Positions 9,430 to 18,080 of a DNA stretch of 53,106 nucleotides are shown here, one piece after another (the first letter of the stretch is position 1; every line of letters starts with the position of its first letter). The position numbers and the translations under genes are program-made. The notes under the pieces were generated by a model, which did not search any database, had not been told where the DNA came from, and saw nothing but the letters and a program-made list of their open reading frames with translations. Source of the stretch: Leptolyngbya sp. PLA1 (GTDB taxonomy: Bacteria > Planctomycetota > Phycisphaerae > Phycisphaerales > UBA1924); NCBI GenBank assembly GCA_021405315.1, contig QWIH01000024.1, positions 1 through 53,106 on the forward strand, written 5' to 3'.

Positions 9430-9987
9430 ATGTACGATGCCGGCGTGAAGGTGCTACTCATCGGACTTCGCGGCTGTGGAAAGACAACCCTTGGGCGGCT
9501 GCTGTCGGGGCGATGGAGCGTGCCGTTCGTGGATCTGGATGACCGCACGGCCGCCCTGCTGGGTGCCTCGTCAGCCGGGGAGGGATTGCGGCTCAAGGGG
9601 GAGTCGGCGTTCCGGGAGGCGGAGGCTGCGGCGCTGCACGCGGCTCTGGCGGAGCCGGGGGAGCAGATCCTGGCGCTCGGGGGCGGGACTCCCACGGCCC
9701 CGGGGGCGGCGAAGATGATCCGGGATTGGTGCGGCGGGCGACGTTGGCCCGTGGTCTATCTGGCCCTCAGGCCCGAATCGCTTGTCGAGCGGCTGGAGCG
9801 GTTGAACCCCCTCGAGCGCCCGCCGTTGACTGGGTTGGTTCTGGCGGAGGAAGTCCGTCTACTCCACAAGCGACGGGACGATCTGTACCGCGAACTGGCG
9901 AGCCACGTCATCGACGCGGAGGGCAAGAGCCCGGCGGAGATCGCCGACCTCGTGGGCCGCGCGTGCGACAGCATGGATTGGGGCTAG
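9430..9987 (+). CDS. aroK: Shikimate kinase
   Basis: A 185-residue P-loop kinase that phosphorylates shikimate in the pathway to chorismate. The Walker A motif GLRGCGKTTLG is at the N-terminus, followed by the family's DLDD (Mg2+/shikimate contact), GESAFREAE (substrate-binding Arg) and LALGGGTP; the lid and C-terminal Arg regions follow. The ATG at 9430 is chosen; a GTG at 9445, immediately before KVLLIG, is possible. The gene converges with trpF, and the two stop codons share a CTAG tetranucleotide at 9984-9987. Confidence 0.93.
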   Translation: MYDAGVKVLLIGLRGCGKTTLGRLLSGRWSVPFVDLDDRTAALLGASSAGEGLRLKGESAFREAEAAALHAALAEPGEQILALGGGTPTAPGAAKMIRDWCGGRRWPVVYLALRPESLVERLERLNPLERPPLTGLVLAEEVRLLHKRRDDLYRELASHVIDAEGKSPAEIADLVGRACDSMDWG

Positions 9988-10616
9988 GTTCGGTCGGCCT
10001 CACGCACGGCCTCGCAGAAGGCCTCGATGAGGGAGGGGTCCTTGACCCCTTTCTCGCGTTCGACGCCGCTGGACACGTCAACGGCCCAAGGGCGGCAGGC
10101 GCGGATTGCCTCGCCGACATTGGCGGGGGTGAGACCGCCGGCGAGGATGACCTCCTTCGGACAGTCCTCCAGCAGGGGTGCGAGGGCGTTCCAATCGAAG
10201 GCGACACCGAGGCCGCCCGAGGAGCCGTCGATGAGGATGGCGGCGACCTCTTCCATATTCCCCCACTGCTGAAGGTCTGCGGCGATGGTGGCGGGGTCGA
10301 AACGGACCGCCTTGATGACATCCGGGCCGCAGGCGCGGACGAGCTTCGAGTCCTCCCGCCCGTGGAGCTGGGAATACGAGGTTGGACAGACCTGCTCGAT
10401 GTCCGCGAACTCGTCCGCGGAGTGGTCCGCAAAGACTCCGACCGAGGCGACGAGCGGCGGGAGGCGGGACATGAGGTCGAAGGCGTCCTCCGGGGAGATG
10501 AACCGCGGGGAGGAGGGGACGAACATGAAGCCGACGGCGTCGGCGCCGGAATCGGAGGCGGCGAAGAGGGCGTCCTCGTCACGGATGCCGCACACTTTGA
10601 TCCGTGTCCGTGCCAT
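9984..10616 (-). CDS. trpF: Phosphoribosylanthranilate isomerase
   Basis: A 210-residue TIM-barrel enzyme for the third step of tryptophan synthesis from anthranilate (PRA to CdRP). The first strand carries the catalytic cysteine in IKVCGIRD; the general acid Asp lies in AVDVSSGVE, and the C-terminal phosphate-binding loops ILAGGLTPANV and VSSGVE are intact. The start at 10616 gives the canonical N-terminus MARTRIKVCG; open sequence upstream is non-coding in character. No other trp gene is adjacent. It is divergent from gltA with about 127 bases between the starts. Confidence 0.96.
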   Translation of the reverse strand: MARTRIKVCGIRDEDALFAASDSGADAVGFMFVPSSPRFISPEDAFDLMSRLPPLVASVGVFADHSADEFADIEQVCPTSYSQLHGREDSKLVRACGPDVIKAVRFDPATIAADLQQWGNMEEVAAILIDGSSGGLGVAFDWNALAPLLEDCPKEVILAGGLTPANVGEAIRACRPWAVDVSSGVEREKGVKDPSLIEAFCEAVREADRT

Positions 10617-10718
10617 GCCCCACCTTAGGCACCGGGGCCCGGGGCCTTCGGGTGATGTTGAGGGTGGAATGTGGTGCAAAGTACCCTGCGAGGGTGGAGG
10701 GCTCGCGTTAGCACCCGC

Positions 10719-10724
10719 TATAGT
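10719..10724 (+). promoter_or_regulatory. Putative -10 element of gltA
   Basis: TATAGT (5 of 6 to the sigma-70 -10 consensus) lies 20 bases before the gltA ATG. There is no convincing -35 box. The element is bracketed by a 6-bp inverted repeat CTCGCG (10702-10707) / CGCGAG (10730-10735), which could be an operator or chance. Confidence 0.4.
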
Positions 10725-10743
10725 CGGGTCGCGAGAGAACACC

Positions 10744-11904
10744 ATGACCAACGCAACGCAGGGACAGAACGCCATGACGACCTATGCCAAGGGCCTTGAG
10801 GGAGTGATCGCGACCGATTCAAAGCTGTCGTTCATCGACGGCGAGAAGGGGATTCTGGAGTACATCGGGATCCCGATCGGGGAACTGGCCTCGCACAGCA
10901 CGTTCGAGGAGACGGTGTTCTTCCTGTGGAACGGACGGCTGCCCAAGAAGGCGGAACTCGACGCGTTCGTGGCGTCGATCCGGGCGCGGTACGAGATTCC
11001 CAAGGGTGTGGAGGCCCTTCTGACGACGATTCCCGCGACCGCGGAGCCGATGCACGCGATCCGCACGCTGGTCTCGGCGCTGGGGCTGCACGATCCCAAG
11101 CCGAACGCCATCGACGTGCCGACCGTCCGTGAGAAGGCGTTGAACATCCTGGCGCAGACTCCCACGCTGCTGGCATATTTCCACCGCCATCGCCAGGGGA
11201 AGCCGCTGGTCAGGCCCGACAGCGGCAAGAGCCTCTGCGAGAACTTCCTCTACATGCTGAACGGCGCCGCCCCGACTCCCGCCATGACCAAGGCCCTCGA
11301 TGTGTGCCTGGTGCTGCACACGGACCACGGGCTGAACAACTCCACGTTCACGACCCGGGTGATCATTTCGACCGAGAGCGACCTGTACTCCGCGCTGACC
11401 GGCGCGATCGGCAGCCTCCGTGGTCCCCTGCACGGCGGGGCGAACGAGGGCGTCATGCGCATGCTCAACCAGATCCCGAGCGTCGCGGCGTGCGAGTCGT
11501 TCATCCAGGACAAGCTGGCCAAGAAGGACAAGATTCCCGGCTTCGGGCACCGGGTCTACAAGGCCTATGACCCGCGTGCGAGCCACCTCAAGGTGCTCGC
11601 CAAGCAGCTCGCACAGGACACGGGCAACATGGACCTGTTCGAGAAGAGCAGTGCCATCGAGGCGGTCATGAATCGGGAGAAGGCGGCGAAGGGCATTTAC
11701 CCGAACGTGGACTTCTACAGCGCCACCACGTATCACTGCATCGGCCTGCCCCTGGACCTGTTCACGCCCATGTTCGTGATCGGGCGAGTCGGTGGCTGGT
11801 CCGCGCACGCGTTGGAGCAACTCTCGAACAACCGCCTGTACCGGCCCTCGGTAGACTACACCGGGCCGCACAACGTGCCGTACACGCCCATCGACAAGCG
11901 CTGA
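10744..11904 (+). CDS. gltA: Citrate synthase
   Basis: A 386-residue citrate synthase, condensing acetyl-CoA with oxaloacetate to start the TCA cycle. Active-site landmarks: LHTDHGLNNSTF (substrate His), GPLHGGANE (catalytic His), PGFGHRVYK (oxaloacetate Arg region) and NVDFYSATTY (catalytic Asp). The length fits the short, hexameric or dimeric bacterial type rather than the longer E. coli type. Starts at 10744 and 10774 are both possible; the first gives MTNATQGQNA before the conserved GLEGVIATDS. The sequence could in principle be a 2-methylcitrate synthase, but no prp genes are present. It converges with the nitroreductase gene at a 9-base gap. Confidence 0.94.
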   Translation: MTNATQGQNAMTTYAKGLEGVIATDSKLSFIDGEKGILEYIGIPIGELASHSTFEETVFFLWNGRLPKKAELDAFVASIRARYEIPKGVEALLTTIPATAEPMHAIRTLVSALGLHDPKPNAIDVPTVREKALNILAQTPTLLAYFHRHRQGKPLVRPDSGKSLCENFLYMLNGAAPTPAMTKALDVCLVLHTDHGLNNSTFTTRVIISTESDLYSALTGAIGSLRGPLHGGANEGVMRMLNQIPSVAACESFIQDKLAKKDKIPGFGHRVYKAYDPRASHLKVLAKQLAQDTGNMDLFEKSSAIEAVMNREKAAKGIYPNVDFYSATTYHCIGLPLDLFTPMFVIGRVGGWSAHALEQLSNNRLYRPSVDYTGPHNVPYTPIDKR

Positions 11905-11913
11905 CCGGCCGCG

Positions 11914-12564
11914 TCACGCCCGAGTCAGGACCTGTTCCGGCGAGAACCGAATCTTGGGCAGAGCGGCGGCCGGATCTTCGGTCGAGCGGTATCCCAGCGC
12001 CACCGCGAGGACGGTGGTGTAGCCGCTTCCCTGCAGGTCGAGCACGCGGTCGTACGCGGCGGGGTCGATGCCTTCGAGCGGGCAGGCGTCCACGCCCAGG
12101 ACCGCGGCACTGGCCACAAGCGTGCCCAGGGCGAGGTAGACCTGCCGGGCGGCCCATTCCGCGGTGTCGGCACCCGAACGGAGGAACGAGCCGAGACCGG
12201 CTCTCCACTGGGCGGCCTCATTCTCCGAGATGGCACGCTCGGCGCGGGCGAGGGCAATCAGCCTCTCGGCATCGCCCATGTCTACGTGCGAGCGGCGGCA
12301 GAGGACCAGCAGCTTCGGGGCCTCGGTGATCTGAGGCTGGCTCCACGACGCGGCGGAGAGAACCTGCCGCAACTCCGGCGTCTCAACGCTGATGAACCTC
12401 CACGGCTGGAGGCCGAACCCCGAAGGCGCGAGCCGGAGAGATTCACAGAGTGCGTGCCAGTTGTCATCCGGGATGGTGCGAGAGGGGTCGAATCTCTGCG
12501 TGGCGTAGCGCCACCGCAGGGCGTGCAGGAGACGGTCGGGGGTGATGGGCTCGGGGCGTGGCAT
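11914..12564 (-). CDS. Nitroreductase family protein (NfsB-like)
   Basis: A 216-residue flavoprotein of the nitroreductase fold. It shows the N-terminal FMN-phosphate motif RYATQRFDP, the helix/loop RLAPSGFGLQPWRFISV characteristic of the NfsB subgroup, and the C-terminal GYTTVLAVALGYR segment. Such enzymes use FMN and NAD(P)H to reduce nitro compounds, quinones or flavins. Its start shares one base with the stop of the upstream M24 peptidase (TGATG at 12562-12566), so it is co-translated with that gene and probably belongs to the rpsB-tsf transcription unit. The physiological substrate is unknown. Confidence 0.88.
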   Translation of the reverse strand: MPRPEPITPDRLLHALRWRYATQRFDPSRTIPDDNWHALCESLRLAPSGFGLQPWRFISVETPELRQVLSAASWSQPQITEAPKLLVLCRRSHVDMGDAERLIALARAERAISENEAAQWRAGLGSFLRSGADTAEWAARQVYLALGTLVASAAVLGVDACPLEGIDPAAYDRVLDLQGSGYTTVLAVALGYRSTEDPAAALPKIRFSPEQVLTRA

Positions 12565-13739
12565 CAGCCGACAAGCTCGGGCTTGTCCTGCCTGCAGCTC
12601 GTGATGACGGGCCCCTTGACGGGGTGGACGTAGACGTCGATCTCGTTCCGGACGCCGAAGTGAGGCAGGTAGATGCCCGGCTCGACGGTGAAGCCGATAC
12701 CCGGGAGAACCTCGCGGGTGTCGTGCGTTTCCGTGTTGTCGATGTTGACGCCCACGCCGTGCACGCGCGGGCCCGCGCTCAGGCTGTGGCCCGTGCGGTG
12801 CTTGATGGCATGGCCGAACCCGGCACCGATGATGACAGCTCGGGCGGCGTCGTCGAGCTGCCAGCCCTCGATGCGTGAGCGGGAGCGGAAGGCGCTCACG
12901 GCGAGTGCGACGCAGGCGTCCCGTGCGTCACGGACGACATCGAAGACTCGCTGGTGCTCCTCGGGCGCCTTGCTGCCGCAGAAGCCGGTCCAGGTAATGT
13001 CGGAATAGATGTTCTGATCGCCGGGGACTCGGGCCCACAGGTCGATGAGCACCCAGTCTCCCCCGCGGATGGGTGAAGGGTCGGTGGCGGAGACCTCAAA
13101 GTGCGGGTCGCCGCTGTGGGCGTTGACGGCGACGATGGGCGGATCGGGGAACTCAAGCCCGAGCCGGTGAAAGGTTGCGACGATGCGGCTCTGGACGCTG
13201 TGCTCCGTGATGACGGCGCGGGATCGGAGCGAGGAGCGGATGAAGCCCCAGGCGTCCTCCATGGCCTCGCGAGTGCCGGCGGCGGATCGCTCGTGGACAA
13301 GGATCGCCTCCTGGCTCCACTGGGCGATGGCGACCTGGATGAGGTCCGCGGAGGTAACGACCTCCGGGCCGAGCGTGCGGACGAACTCGACGGTGCCGGC
13401 GTCGACCGTCGCTACCACGGGCAGGGCACAGCCGGGTGAATACTCCATGGCGACGCGCCGGGTGCCGGACAGGGTGGCCCTGAGCCAGGCGGCGTAGTTG
13501 TCCCACGAGGTGTAGGTGTCAACGCGGACGCCCGCGGACTGGAACTGCGCGGCGTCCAGCACGTGCGAGAGGATCACAGGCTGACCTGAGGCGGGCAGCC
13601 AGAGGTCGGCACGGCGCGTGGTGGATCGCTTGCCCGGGAGGAGCTGGGCGAGGACGGGGTTGCTGCCCCGGAAGTCGTGAACGAGCCAGCCGTCGATGGA
13701 ACGCTGGGCCATGTAGGCCTGAGCGTGGGCGTGCCACAT
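12564..13739 (-). CDS. M24-family metallopeptidase (Xaa-Pro aminopeptidase-like)
   Basis: A 391-residue protein with the two-domain layout of creatinase/prolidase-type enzymes: an N-terminal domain (to about residue 150) and a C-terminal pita-bread domain. The five dinuclear-metal ligands can be seen in order: Asp in VLIDLWAR, Asp in SDITWT, His in GHSLSAGPRVHG, Glu in FTVEPGIYL and Glu in RNEIDVYV. It likely hydrolyses Xaa-Pro peptides in the cytoplasm. It begins 30 bases after tsf and overlaps the nitroreductase start by one base, so it is likely read through from rpsB-tsf. Exact specificity (aminopeptidase P or prolidase) is not resolvable. Confidence 0.88.
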   Translation of the reverse strand: MWHAHAQAYMAQRSIDGWLVHDFRGSNPVLAQLLPGKRSTTRRADLWLPASGQPVILSHVLDAAQFQSAGVRVDTYTSWDNYAAWLRATLSGTRRVAMEYSPGCALPVVATVDAGTVEFVRTLGPEVVTSADLIQVAIAQWSQEAILVHERSAAGTREAMEDAWGFIRSSLRSRAVITEHSVQSRIVATFHRLGLEFPDPPIVAVNAHSGDPHFEVSATDPSPIRGGDWVLIDLWARVPGDQNIYSDITWTGFCGSKAPEEHQRVFDVVRDARDACVALAVSAFRSRSRIEGWQLDDAARAVIIGAGFGHAIKHRTGHSLSAGPRVHGVGVNIDNTETHDTREVLPGIGFTVEPGIYLPHFGVRNEIDVYVHPVKGPVITSCRQDKPELVG

Positions 13740-13769
13740 GGCGGGACCTCCGGGGATGGCGGGCGGGTG

Positions 13770-14585
13770 TCAGGCCTGTTCGCCGACCTGCCAGCGCAGG
13801 AACCCGACGATGGTGACCTTGGGACCGATGATGTCCTTGATCTTCTTGGTGGGGTCCATGACGAAGGGCTGCTCGAGGAGAGCGATCTCCTCGAAGAACT
13901 TGCGCATGCCGCCCTCGACCATCTTCTCGGCGATTTCCTTGGGCTTGCCGGACTCCATGGCCTGCTCGATGCGGAAGCGGCGTTCCTTCTCGACGATGTG
14001 GGCGGGGACGTCCTGGGCGGAGACCCCCTGGGGACGGGGGACGGCGGCGGTGACGTGCATGCAGATCTGGCGGAGGGTCTCGTCGGAGACGGATCCCTCG
14101 GCCTGGACGAGCACGCCGGTCTTGCCGTCGTGGTGGACGTAGAAACCAAAGGCGCCGCTGCCGGGATCCTGAACGAGCTTGTGGGCCCGGGCCAGGGAGA
14201 TGTTCTCGCCGGTGGAGATGCGGAGCTCGTCGATGACCTTGCTCATGGCGGGCGTGGCGGCGACGGCGCCGGCGTGGGCTTCCATGGCGAGTTCGGCGCA
14301 GCGGGCGGCCGCCGCGACAAACTTCTCGTTCTTGGCGGTGAAATCGGTCTCCGCGCGAAGCTCGACGATGGTCGCCGCCTCGCGGGTCCGGAAGATGGCG
14401 ACCCGGCCCTCGCCGGCGGTCCGGTCCATCTTGGTGTCCATCTTCCCCTTGAGCTGCTTGCGGAGGAGCTCTTCGGCCTTGTCCACGTCGCCGCCGGCCT
14501 CCTGGAGCGCGGCTTTGCATGCCATCATGGGGAGTCCGGTGCGGTTGCGGAGGTTTGTGACGTCTTTGGCGCTGATCTGGCTCAC
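13770..14585 (-). CDS. tsf: Translation elongation factor Ts
   Basis: EF-Ts, 271 residues, the guanine-nucleotide exchange factor for EF-Tu. The N-terminal UBA-like module RTGLPMMACKAALQEAGGDVDKAEELL and the core signature ETDFTAKNEKF are both clear. The start is taken as the GTG at 14583-14585, which gives the family-typical N-terminus (V)SQISAKDV with GGAG about 11 bases upstream; there is no ATG close by. It lies 76 bases downstream of rpsB, the almost universal rpsB-tsf arrangement, and continues into the peptidase and nitroreductase genes. Confidence 0.96.
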   Translation of the reverse strand: MSQISAKDVTNLRNRTGLPMMACKAALQEAGGDVDKAEELLRKQLKGKMDTKMDRTAGEGRVAIFRTREAATIVELRAETDFTAKNEKFVAAAARCAELAMEAHAGAVAATPAMSKVIDELRISTGENISLARAHKLVQDPGSGAFGFYVHHDGKTGVLVQAEGSVSDETLRQICMHVTAAVPRPQGVSAQDVPAHIVEKERRFRIEQAMESGKPKEIAEKMVEGGMRKFFEEIALLEQPFVMDPTKKIKDIIGPKVTIVGFLRWQVGEQA

Positions 14586-14661
14586 GGGTCTGTCTCCGGG
14601 CCCGCCTTCGTGGGCGGTGCGAGATGATCTGAACGGGCTAGTGGGCGACCTCGGCGCGGGT

Positions 14662-15504
14662 TCAGGAAGGAACGCCGGCGGAGGGCTCGGTGGAAATCTC
14701 GATACGGCCTGGCTCGCCGCCCGCATCTTCCGCACGGAACTGGGCGCGACGGCTCCTGCGCGGACCGGCGGGAGCCGCCTGCTCGGCCGGGGCGGCCTCG
14801 CCGGCGGGCGGGGTCGCGTTTCGCTGCTCCATGCCGGCGGCAACGGCGAGGCAGAGCTCACGGATGATCACGTCGATGGCGCGCATCGAGTCGTCATTGC
14901 CCGGGATGGCGATGTCCGCGAGAGAGGGGTCGCCGTCGGTATCGATGAGGCAGATCGTGGGGATGTTCAGCTTGCGGGCTTCCTTGAGAGCCGTGATCTC
15001 GGACTTGACGTCGACGACGATCATGGCGCCGGGGAGCTTGTCCATCTTCCGGATGCCGTTGAGGTTTCGGAAGATCTTCTTCTGCTCTCGCTTGAGCTGA
15101 GACTCCATCTTCTTCGAGTAACTGGCGAAGTTGTCGTTCTGCTCGATGGCCTCGAGCTCCTCGAGGCGGCGGAGCCGCTGGCGGATCGTGCGGAAGTTCG
15201 TCAGGGTACCGCCCAGCCATCGCTCGGTCACGAAGTGCATCTTGACGTCGGGGACGCGGGTCTCGATGACGTTCTTGGCCTGGCGCTTCGTGCCGACGAA
15301 GCAGACATCCTTGCCGTCCGCGACGACCTTGGAGATGAACTTCTTGGCGAGGAGGAGGCCCTTGATGGTCTCCTTGATGTCGATGATGTGGATCCCGTTG
15401 CGCTTGCCGTAGATGTACGGCTGCATCTTGGGGTTCCACCCGCTGGCGCGCTGGCCGAAGTGGATTCCGGATTCAACGAGGTCCTGGACGAGAGTGTTTG
15501 CCAT
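14662..15504 (-). CDS. rpsB: 30S ribosomal protein S2
   Basis: Ribosomal protein S2, 280 residues. Hallmarks include LVESGIHFGQRASGWNPKM, the YIYGKRNGIHIIDI segment, WLGGTLTNFRTI and the C-terminal IPGNDDSMRAI. A C-terminal tail of about 45 residues rich in Ala, Pro and Arg extends beyond the conserved core; its role is unknown. The start at 15504 (MANTLVQDL) has only a weak purine-rich Shine-Dalgarno. It is the first gene of a leftward run with tsf, the M24 peptidase and the nitroreductase, driven by a promoter about 190 bases upstream. Confidence 0.98.
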   Translation of the reverse strand: MANTLVQDLVESGIHFGQRASGWNPKMQPYIYGKRNGIHIIDIKETIKGLLLAKKFISKVVADGKDVCFVGTKRQAKNVIETRVPDVKMHFVTERWLGGTLTNFRTIRQRLRRLEELEAIEQNDNFASYSKKMESQLKREQKKIFRNLNGIRKMDKLPGAMIVVDVKSEITALKEARKLNIPTICLIDTDGDPSLADIAIPGNDDSMRAIDVIIRELCLAVAAGMEQRNATPPAGEAAPAEQAAPAGPRRSRRAQFRAEDAGGEPGRIEISTEPSAGVPS

Positions 15505-15693
15505 GGGAGAGACTCTTTTCAGCGACACCCGCGTGCACGGGTCGGTAGGCATGGCGGCTGGGCCGCGGCTGCCTCGGCACGCGCTAGGGCGCTTGCGATG
15601 GGCCGACGGACGGCCCGTTCCTGCTCGTGGTCGTGTGGCCTGGGACAATCCCCGCCATCGGTGGCACGCCCCGACCGGGCGCGTCACGTCGAA

Positions 15694-15721
15694 AGTATAG
15701 GGCTGGTGGCCGTCAGGGCAA
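15694..15721 (-). promoter_or_regulatory. Putative rpsB promoter
   Basis: Reading leftward, TTGCCC (15721-15716) and TATACT (15699-15694) are separated by 16 bases, a good sigma-70 match. Transcription would start near 15687, giving a GC-rich leader of about 180 bases before rpsB. The remainder of the 15505-15757 gap holds no gene. The long leader could carry the autoregulatory site known for S2 mRNAs in other bacteria, but I cannot identify one. Confidence 0.6.
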
Positions 15722-15757
15722 GAGAAACCGCGATGCCCCCGCTCAAATGCCTACCGG

Positions 15758-16741
15758 CTATGGGCAACGGCCGCCCGCGATGACGTCCACGAGAGCGAGC
15801 ACGTCGTCCTGGTCGACGTTGCCGTCCCGGTTGAAGTCCGGGTCGCGGCCGGCGGGGTTCTCACCGCCGGCGATGACGTTGGTGAGGTATCCCACGTCGT
15901 CCTGATCGGCGTTGCCGTCCTGGTTGAAGTCGGGATTACAGTTGGGGATGGCGACCCCGAAGAGCATGAAGGGGAGGTCCTGAGCCGCATCCGGCGTCAG
16001 CGCGGGCTTGCCGCTGTCGACGATGGGGACCCATTGCCCGACGGAGGGGCCGGCATCAAACCGGAACTGGAGGGCGTTCGCACCAAGCGTGGAGCGTGAC
16101 GAGGCGAGCGTCGCCGATGGAGTGAAAGCCGGCGCATGGGGGTTGACGCAGGTGATCTGCCAATCGATCCAGTAGCGGCCTGGGCCGAGGACGGTGTCCC
16201 CGATGGATGCATCCACCGACCAGATGGCGCGGGAGGCGTCCGGGGAAGGCGGGAGCGGAGCGCGGAGGGTGTTGAAGATGCGGTAGATGCCGGTAAGCGA
16301 CGCGGAGGCCAGAACGTTGGCCTCGGCGTCTCCGGCGATGACGACGGCGTCGGGTGTTCCCGGCTTCCCGAGCCAGATGCGCACGCTGATGGCGCTGAAG
16401 GGGGATCCGCCGGCGTGACCGGGCACGAAGGCGTACACCCGGAGGGTGTCGATCTGCCAGAGGGAATCGGCCGGGACCTCGAAGTCGTCGGCGAGTCGGT
16501 AGAGCCCCTCTTCCCCCGCGGCATGGGCGGAGAAGCCCGCGGCCGCGTTGCAGTCTCCGGCAGGTCCGGCTTGGAGTTCACTCCAGGCCGTGCCCTGCGG
16601 CGCGGCGACGCCGCTCAGCGACGAGGTGGAGGCAGCGAGCGCCGGCGTTCCGGGGTTCGGACCGGCGTTGCTGAAGAGTGATTGAGCGGCGGCGGTGCCC
16701 GCTGCGGCGGCGAAGATCGAAAGGGCGAGCGTGTTTCTCAT
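15758..16741 (-). CDS. Secreted GC-type dockerin domain-anchored protein
   Basis: A 327-residue exported protein. The start at 16741 gives a signal peptide (MRNTLALSIFAAAAGTAAAQ). Residues about 20-265 are a beta-rich, Gly/Ser-rich domain of unrecognised family. The C-terminal 63 residues are two dockerin-like Ca2+-binding repeats (NPDFNQDGNADQDDVGYLTN and DPDFNRDGNVDQDDVLALVD), each with an EF-hand-like DxNxDGxxDxxD loop, ending AGGRCP. This GC-type dockerin is typical of Phycisphaerae and presumably anchors the protein at the cell surface. It starts 19 bases after the DUF1501 gene and is probably the third gene of that operon. Confidence 0.85.
   Translation of the reverse strand: MRNTLALSIFAAAAGTAAAQSLFSNAGPNPGTPALAASTSSLSGVAAPQGTAWSELQAGPAGDCNAAAGFSAHAAGEEGLYRLADDFEVPADSLWQIDTLRVYAFVPGHAGGSPFSAISVRIWLGKPGTPDAVVIAGDAEANVLASASLTGIYRIFNTLRAPLPPSPDASRAIWSVDASIGDTVLGPGRYWIDWQITCVNPHAPAFTPSATLASSRSTLGANALQFRFDAGPSVGQWVPIVDSGKPALTPDAAQDLPFMLFGVAIPNCNPDFNQDGNADQDDVGYLTNVIAGGENPAGRDPDFNRDGNVDQDDVLALVDVIAGGRCP
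15795..15934. repeat. Dockerin-encoding repeat, copy A
   Basis: About 140 bases encoding the double dockerin repeat of the gene at 15758-16741. It matches the segment at 19902-20040 with long identical stretches (for example around the shared GCCGGCGATGACGTTGG). It also contains an internal duplication, because each dockerin half repeats the GTCGTCCTG-GTTGCCGTC pattern. Confidence 0.7.
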
Positions 16742-16760
16742 GGGTGAGTCCTGCCTCGGT

Positions 16761-18062
16761 TCAGGCGACGATGTTCCGGAACGTGGGCGCGTAGTCGGGG
16801 AAGATGACGGAGAGGTCCGGCGCACCCAGCCGCTGCGCGCAGATCTCGGCAAGAACGTCGCGGTAGTCGATGGTCACATCAAGGTCGAGGCCCTCGTAGA
16901 GCTGCCCCGGAGCCAGGCCCGGCCACTGCGAGACGACGCGTCCCCCCTGGACGGCGGAGCCCAGCACGAGCATGCAGTTGCCGTGGCCGTGGTCGGTGCC
17001 GGCGCTCCCGTTCTCCGCAGCGCGTCTGCCGAACTCGCTCATGACGACGGCGATGTAGGAGGGCTGCGTTGGCCCGGAGGTCAGGTCGGTGTCGAAAGCG
17101 GCGAGAACCTGCGCAATGGATGCCATCAGGGCGGCCATGGTGCCGGAGATGTTGCCCTGGTTGGTGTGGGTATCCCACCCGTTCACATCGATGGCGACGG
17201 CCTCGACACCTACCTGAGCCTTGAGGAGTGCGGCGACACTCTTCATGCTCGAACCGAAGGCGCTGGTGCCATAGTTCGCCCCGCCCGAGGGCTGGTAGGT
17301 GGAGAACGAGATGTTGGCGAGGGTGTCGATGGTCTGGAGCGTCGTGAGCCCCGCGGCTTTGAGAGGGTCGAGGGTGCCGTTGTACATGTTGTCGATGACC
17401 ATCCGCCGGGCGGTGCGGGAAGTCTGCGCGCCGGCGAGGTTGAATCCGGAGAGGTTGGCGATGGGGAGGGTGTCCGGAGCACCGACGAGAGTGCGTGCGA
17501 GGCCGGTAGAGAGGCCGACGCCGCGGAGCACGGCGGAGGGGTTCAGTGGTGGGATGTTGGCGATGTGGCGGCCCAGCCAGCCGGTGAGGAGAGTGGGGTC
17601 GTCGGCCTTGCCGACTTCCATGAATCGTTGGGCGTCGAAGTGAGACCGAGACGCGTCCGTGGACCCGCAGGCATGGACGATCGCAAGCCGCTGCGCCTGA
17701 TAGGCCGGGAGCAGCGGGAGCATGGCCGGCGGCAGGCCGAAGAAGCCGTCAAGGTCCGTGGCCTTGTCGGTGGCTGAACTGTCCGGGCGGGCGATGGCGA
17801 GGGTCGGGCGGAGGGAGTAGTACGCATTGTCGCCGTAGGGCACGCACATGGTGAGGCCGTCGGAGGCACCCCGGAGATAGATGGAAATGATGACGTCGCG
17901 CATCGAGGACCGGTAGTCCTTGGCGAAAGCGATGCGGGGGAGCCAGGCCGGTGCGGCGACCGCGGCGGCGGCAAGGCCAGAGGCGGCAAGGAAACCACGG
18001 CGGGACAACTCCGCGTACTCGGTGCAGCCCCGTGCAGCCTCGGTTTGATGTGAGCCGGTCAT
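16761..18062 (-). CDS. DUF1501 domain protein (Tat-exported)
   Basis: A 433-residue protein with a twin-arginine signal (ELSRRGFLAASGLAAAAVAAPAW) near residue 20-40. The body matches the DUF1501 pattern: VIISIYLRGASDGLTMCVPYGD, LAIVHACGSTDASRSHFDAQRFME, then SEFGRRAAENGSAGTDHGHGNCM near the C-terminus. DUF1501 proteins are related to the alkaline-phosphatase/sulfatase superfamily and nearly always pair with a DUF1800 protein, as here (18 bases downstream of it). The Ser-His and DHGHG residues suggest a metal site, but no reaction has been assigned to the family that I know of. Confidence 0.9.
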   Translation of the reverse strand: MTGSHQTEAARGCTEYAELSRRGFLAASGLAAAAVAAPAWLPRIAFAKDYRSSMRDVIISIYLRGASDGLTMCVPYGDNAYYSLRPTLAIARPDSSATDKATDLDGFFGLPPAMLPLLPAYQAQRLAIVHACGSTDASRSHFDAQRFMEVGKADDPTLLTGWLGRHIANIPPLNPSAVLRGVGLSTGLARTLVGAPDTLPIANLSGFNLAGAQTSRTARRMVIDNMYNGTLDPLKAAGLTTLQTIDTLANISFSTYQPSGGANYGTSAFGSSMKSVAALLKAQVGVEAVAIDVNGWDTHTNQGNISGTMAALMASIAQVLAAFDTDLTSGPTQPSYIAVVMSEFGRRAAENGSAGTDHGHGNCMLVLGSAVQGGRVVSQWPGLAPGQLYEGLDLDVTIDYRDVLAEICAQRLGAPDLSVIFPDYAPTFRNIVA

Positions 18063-18080
18063 GTGCGGGTTCCTTGGGGG

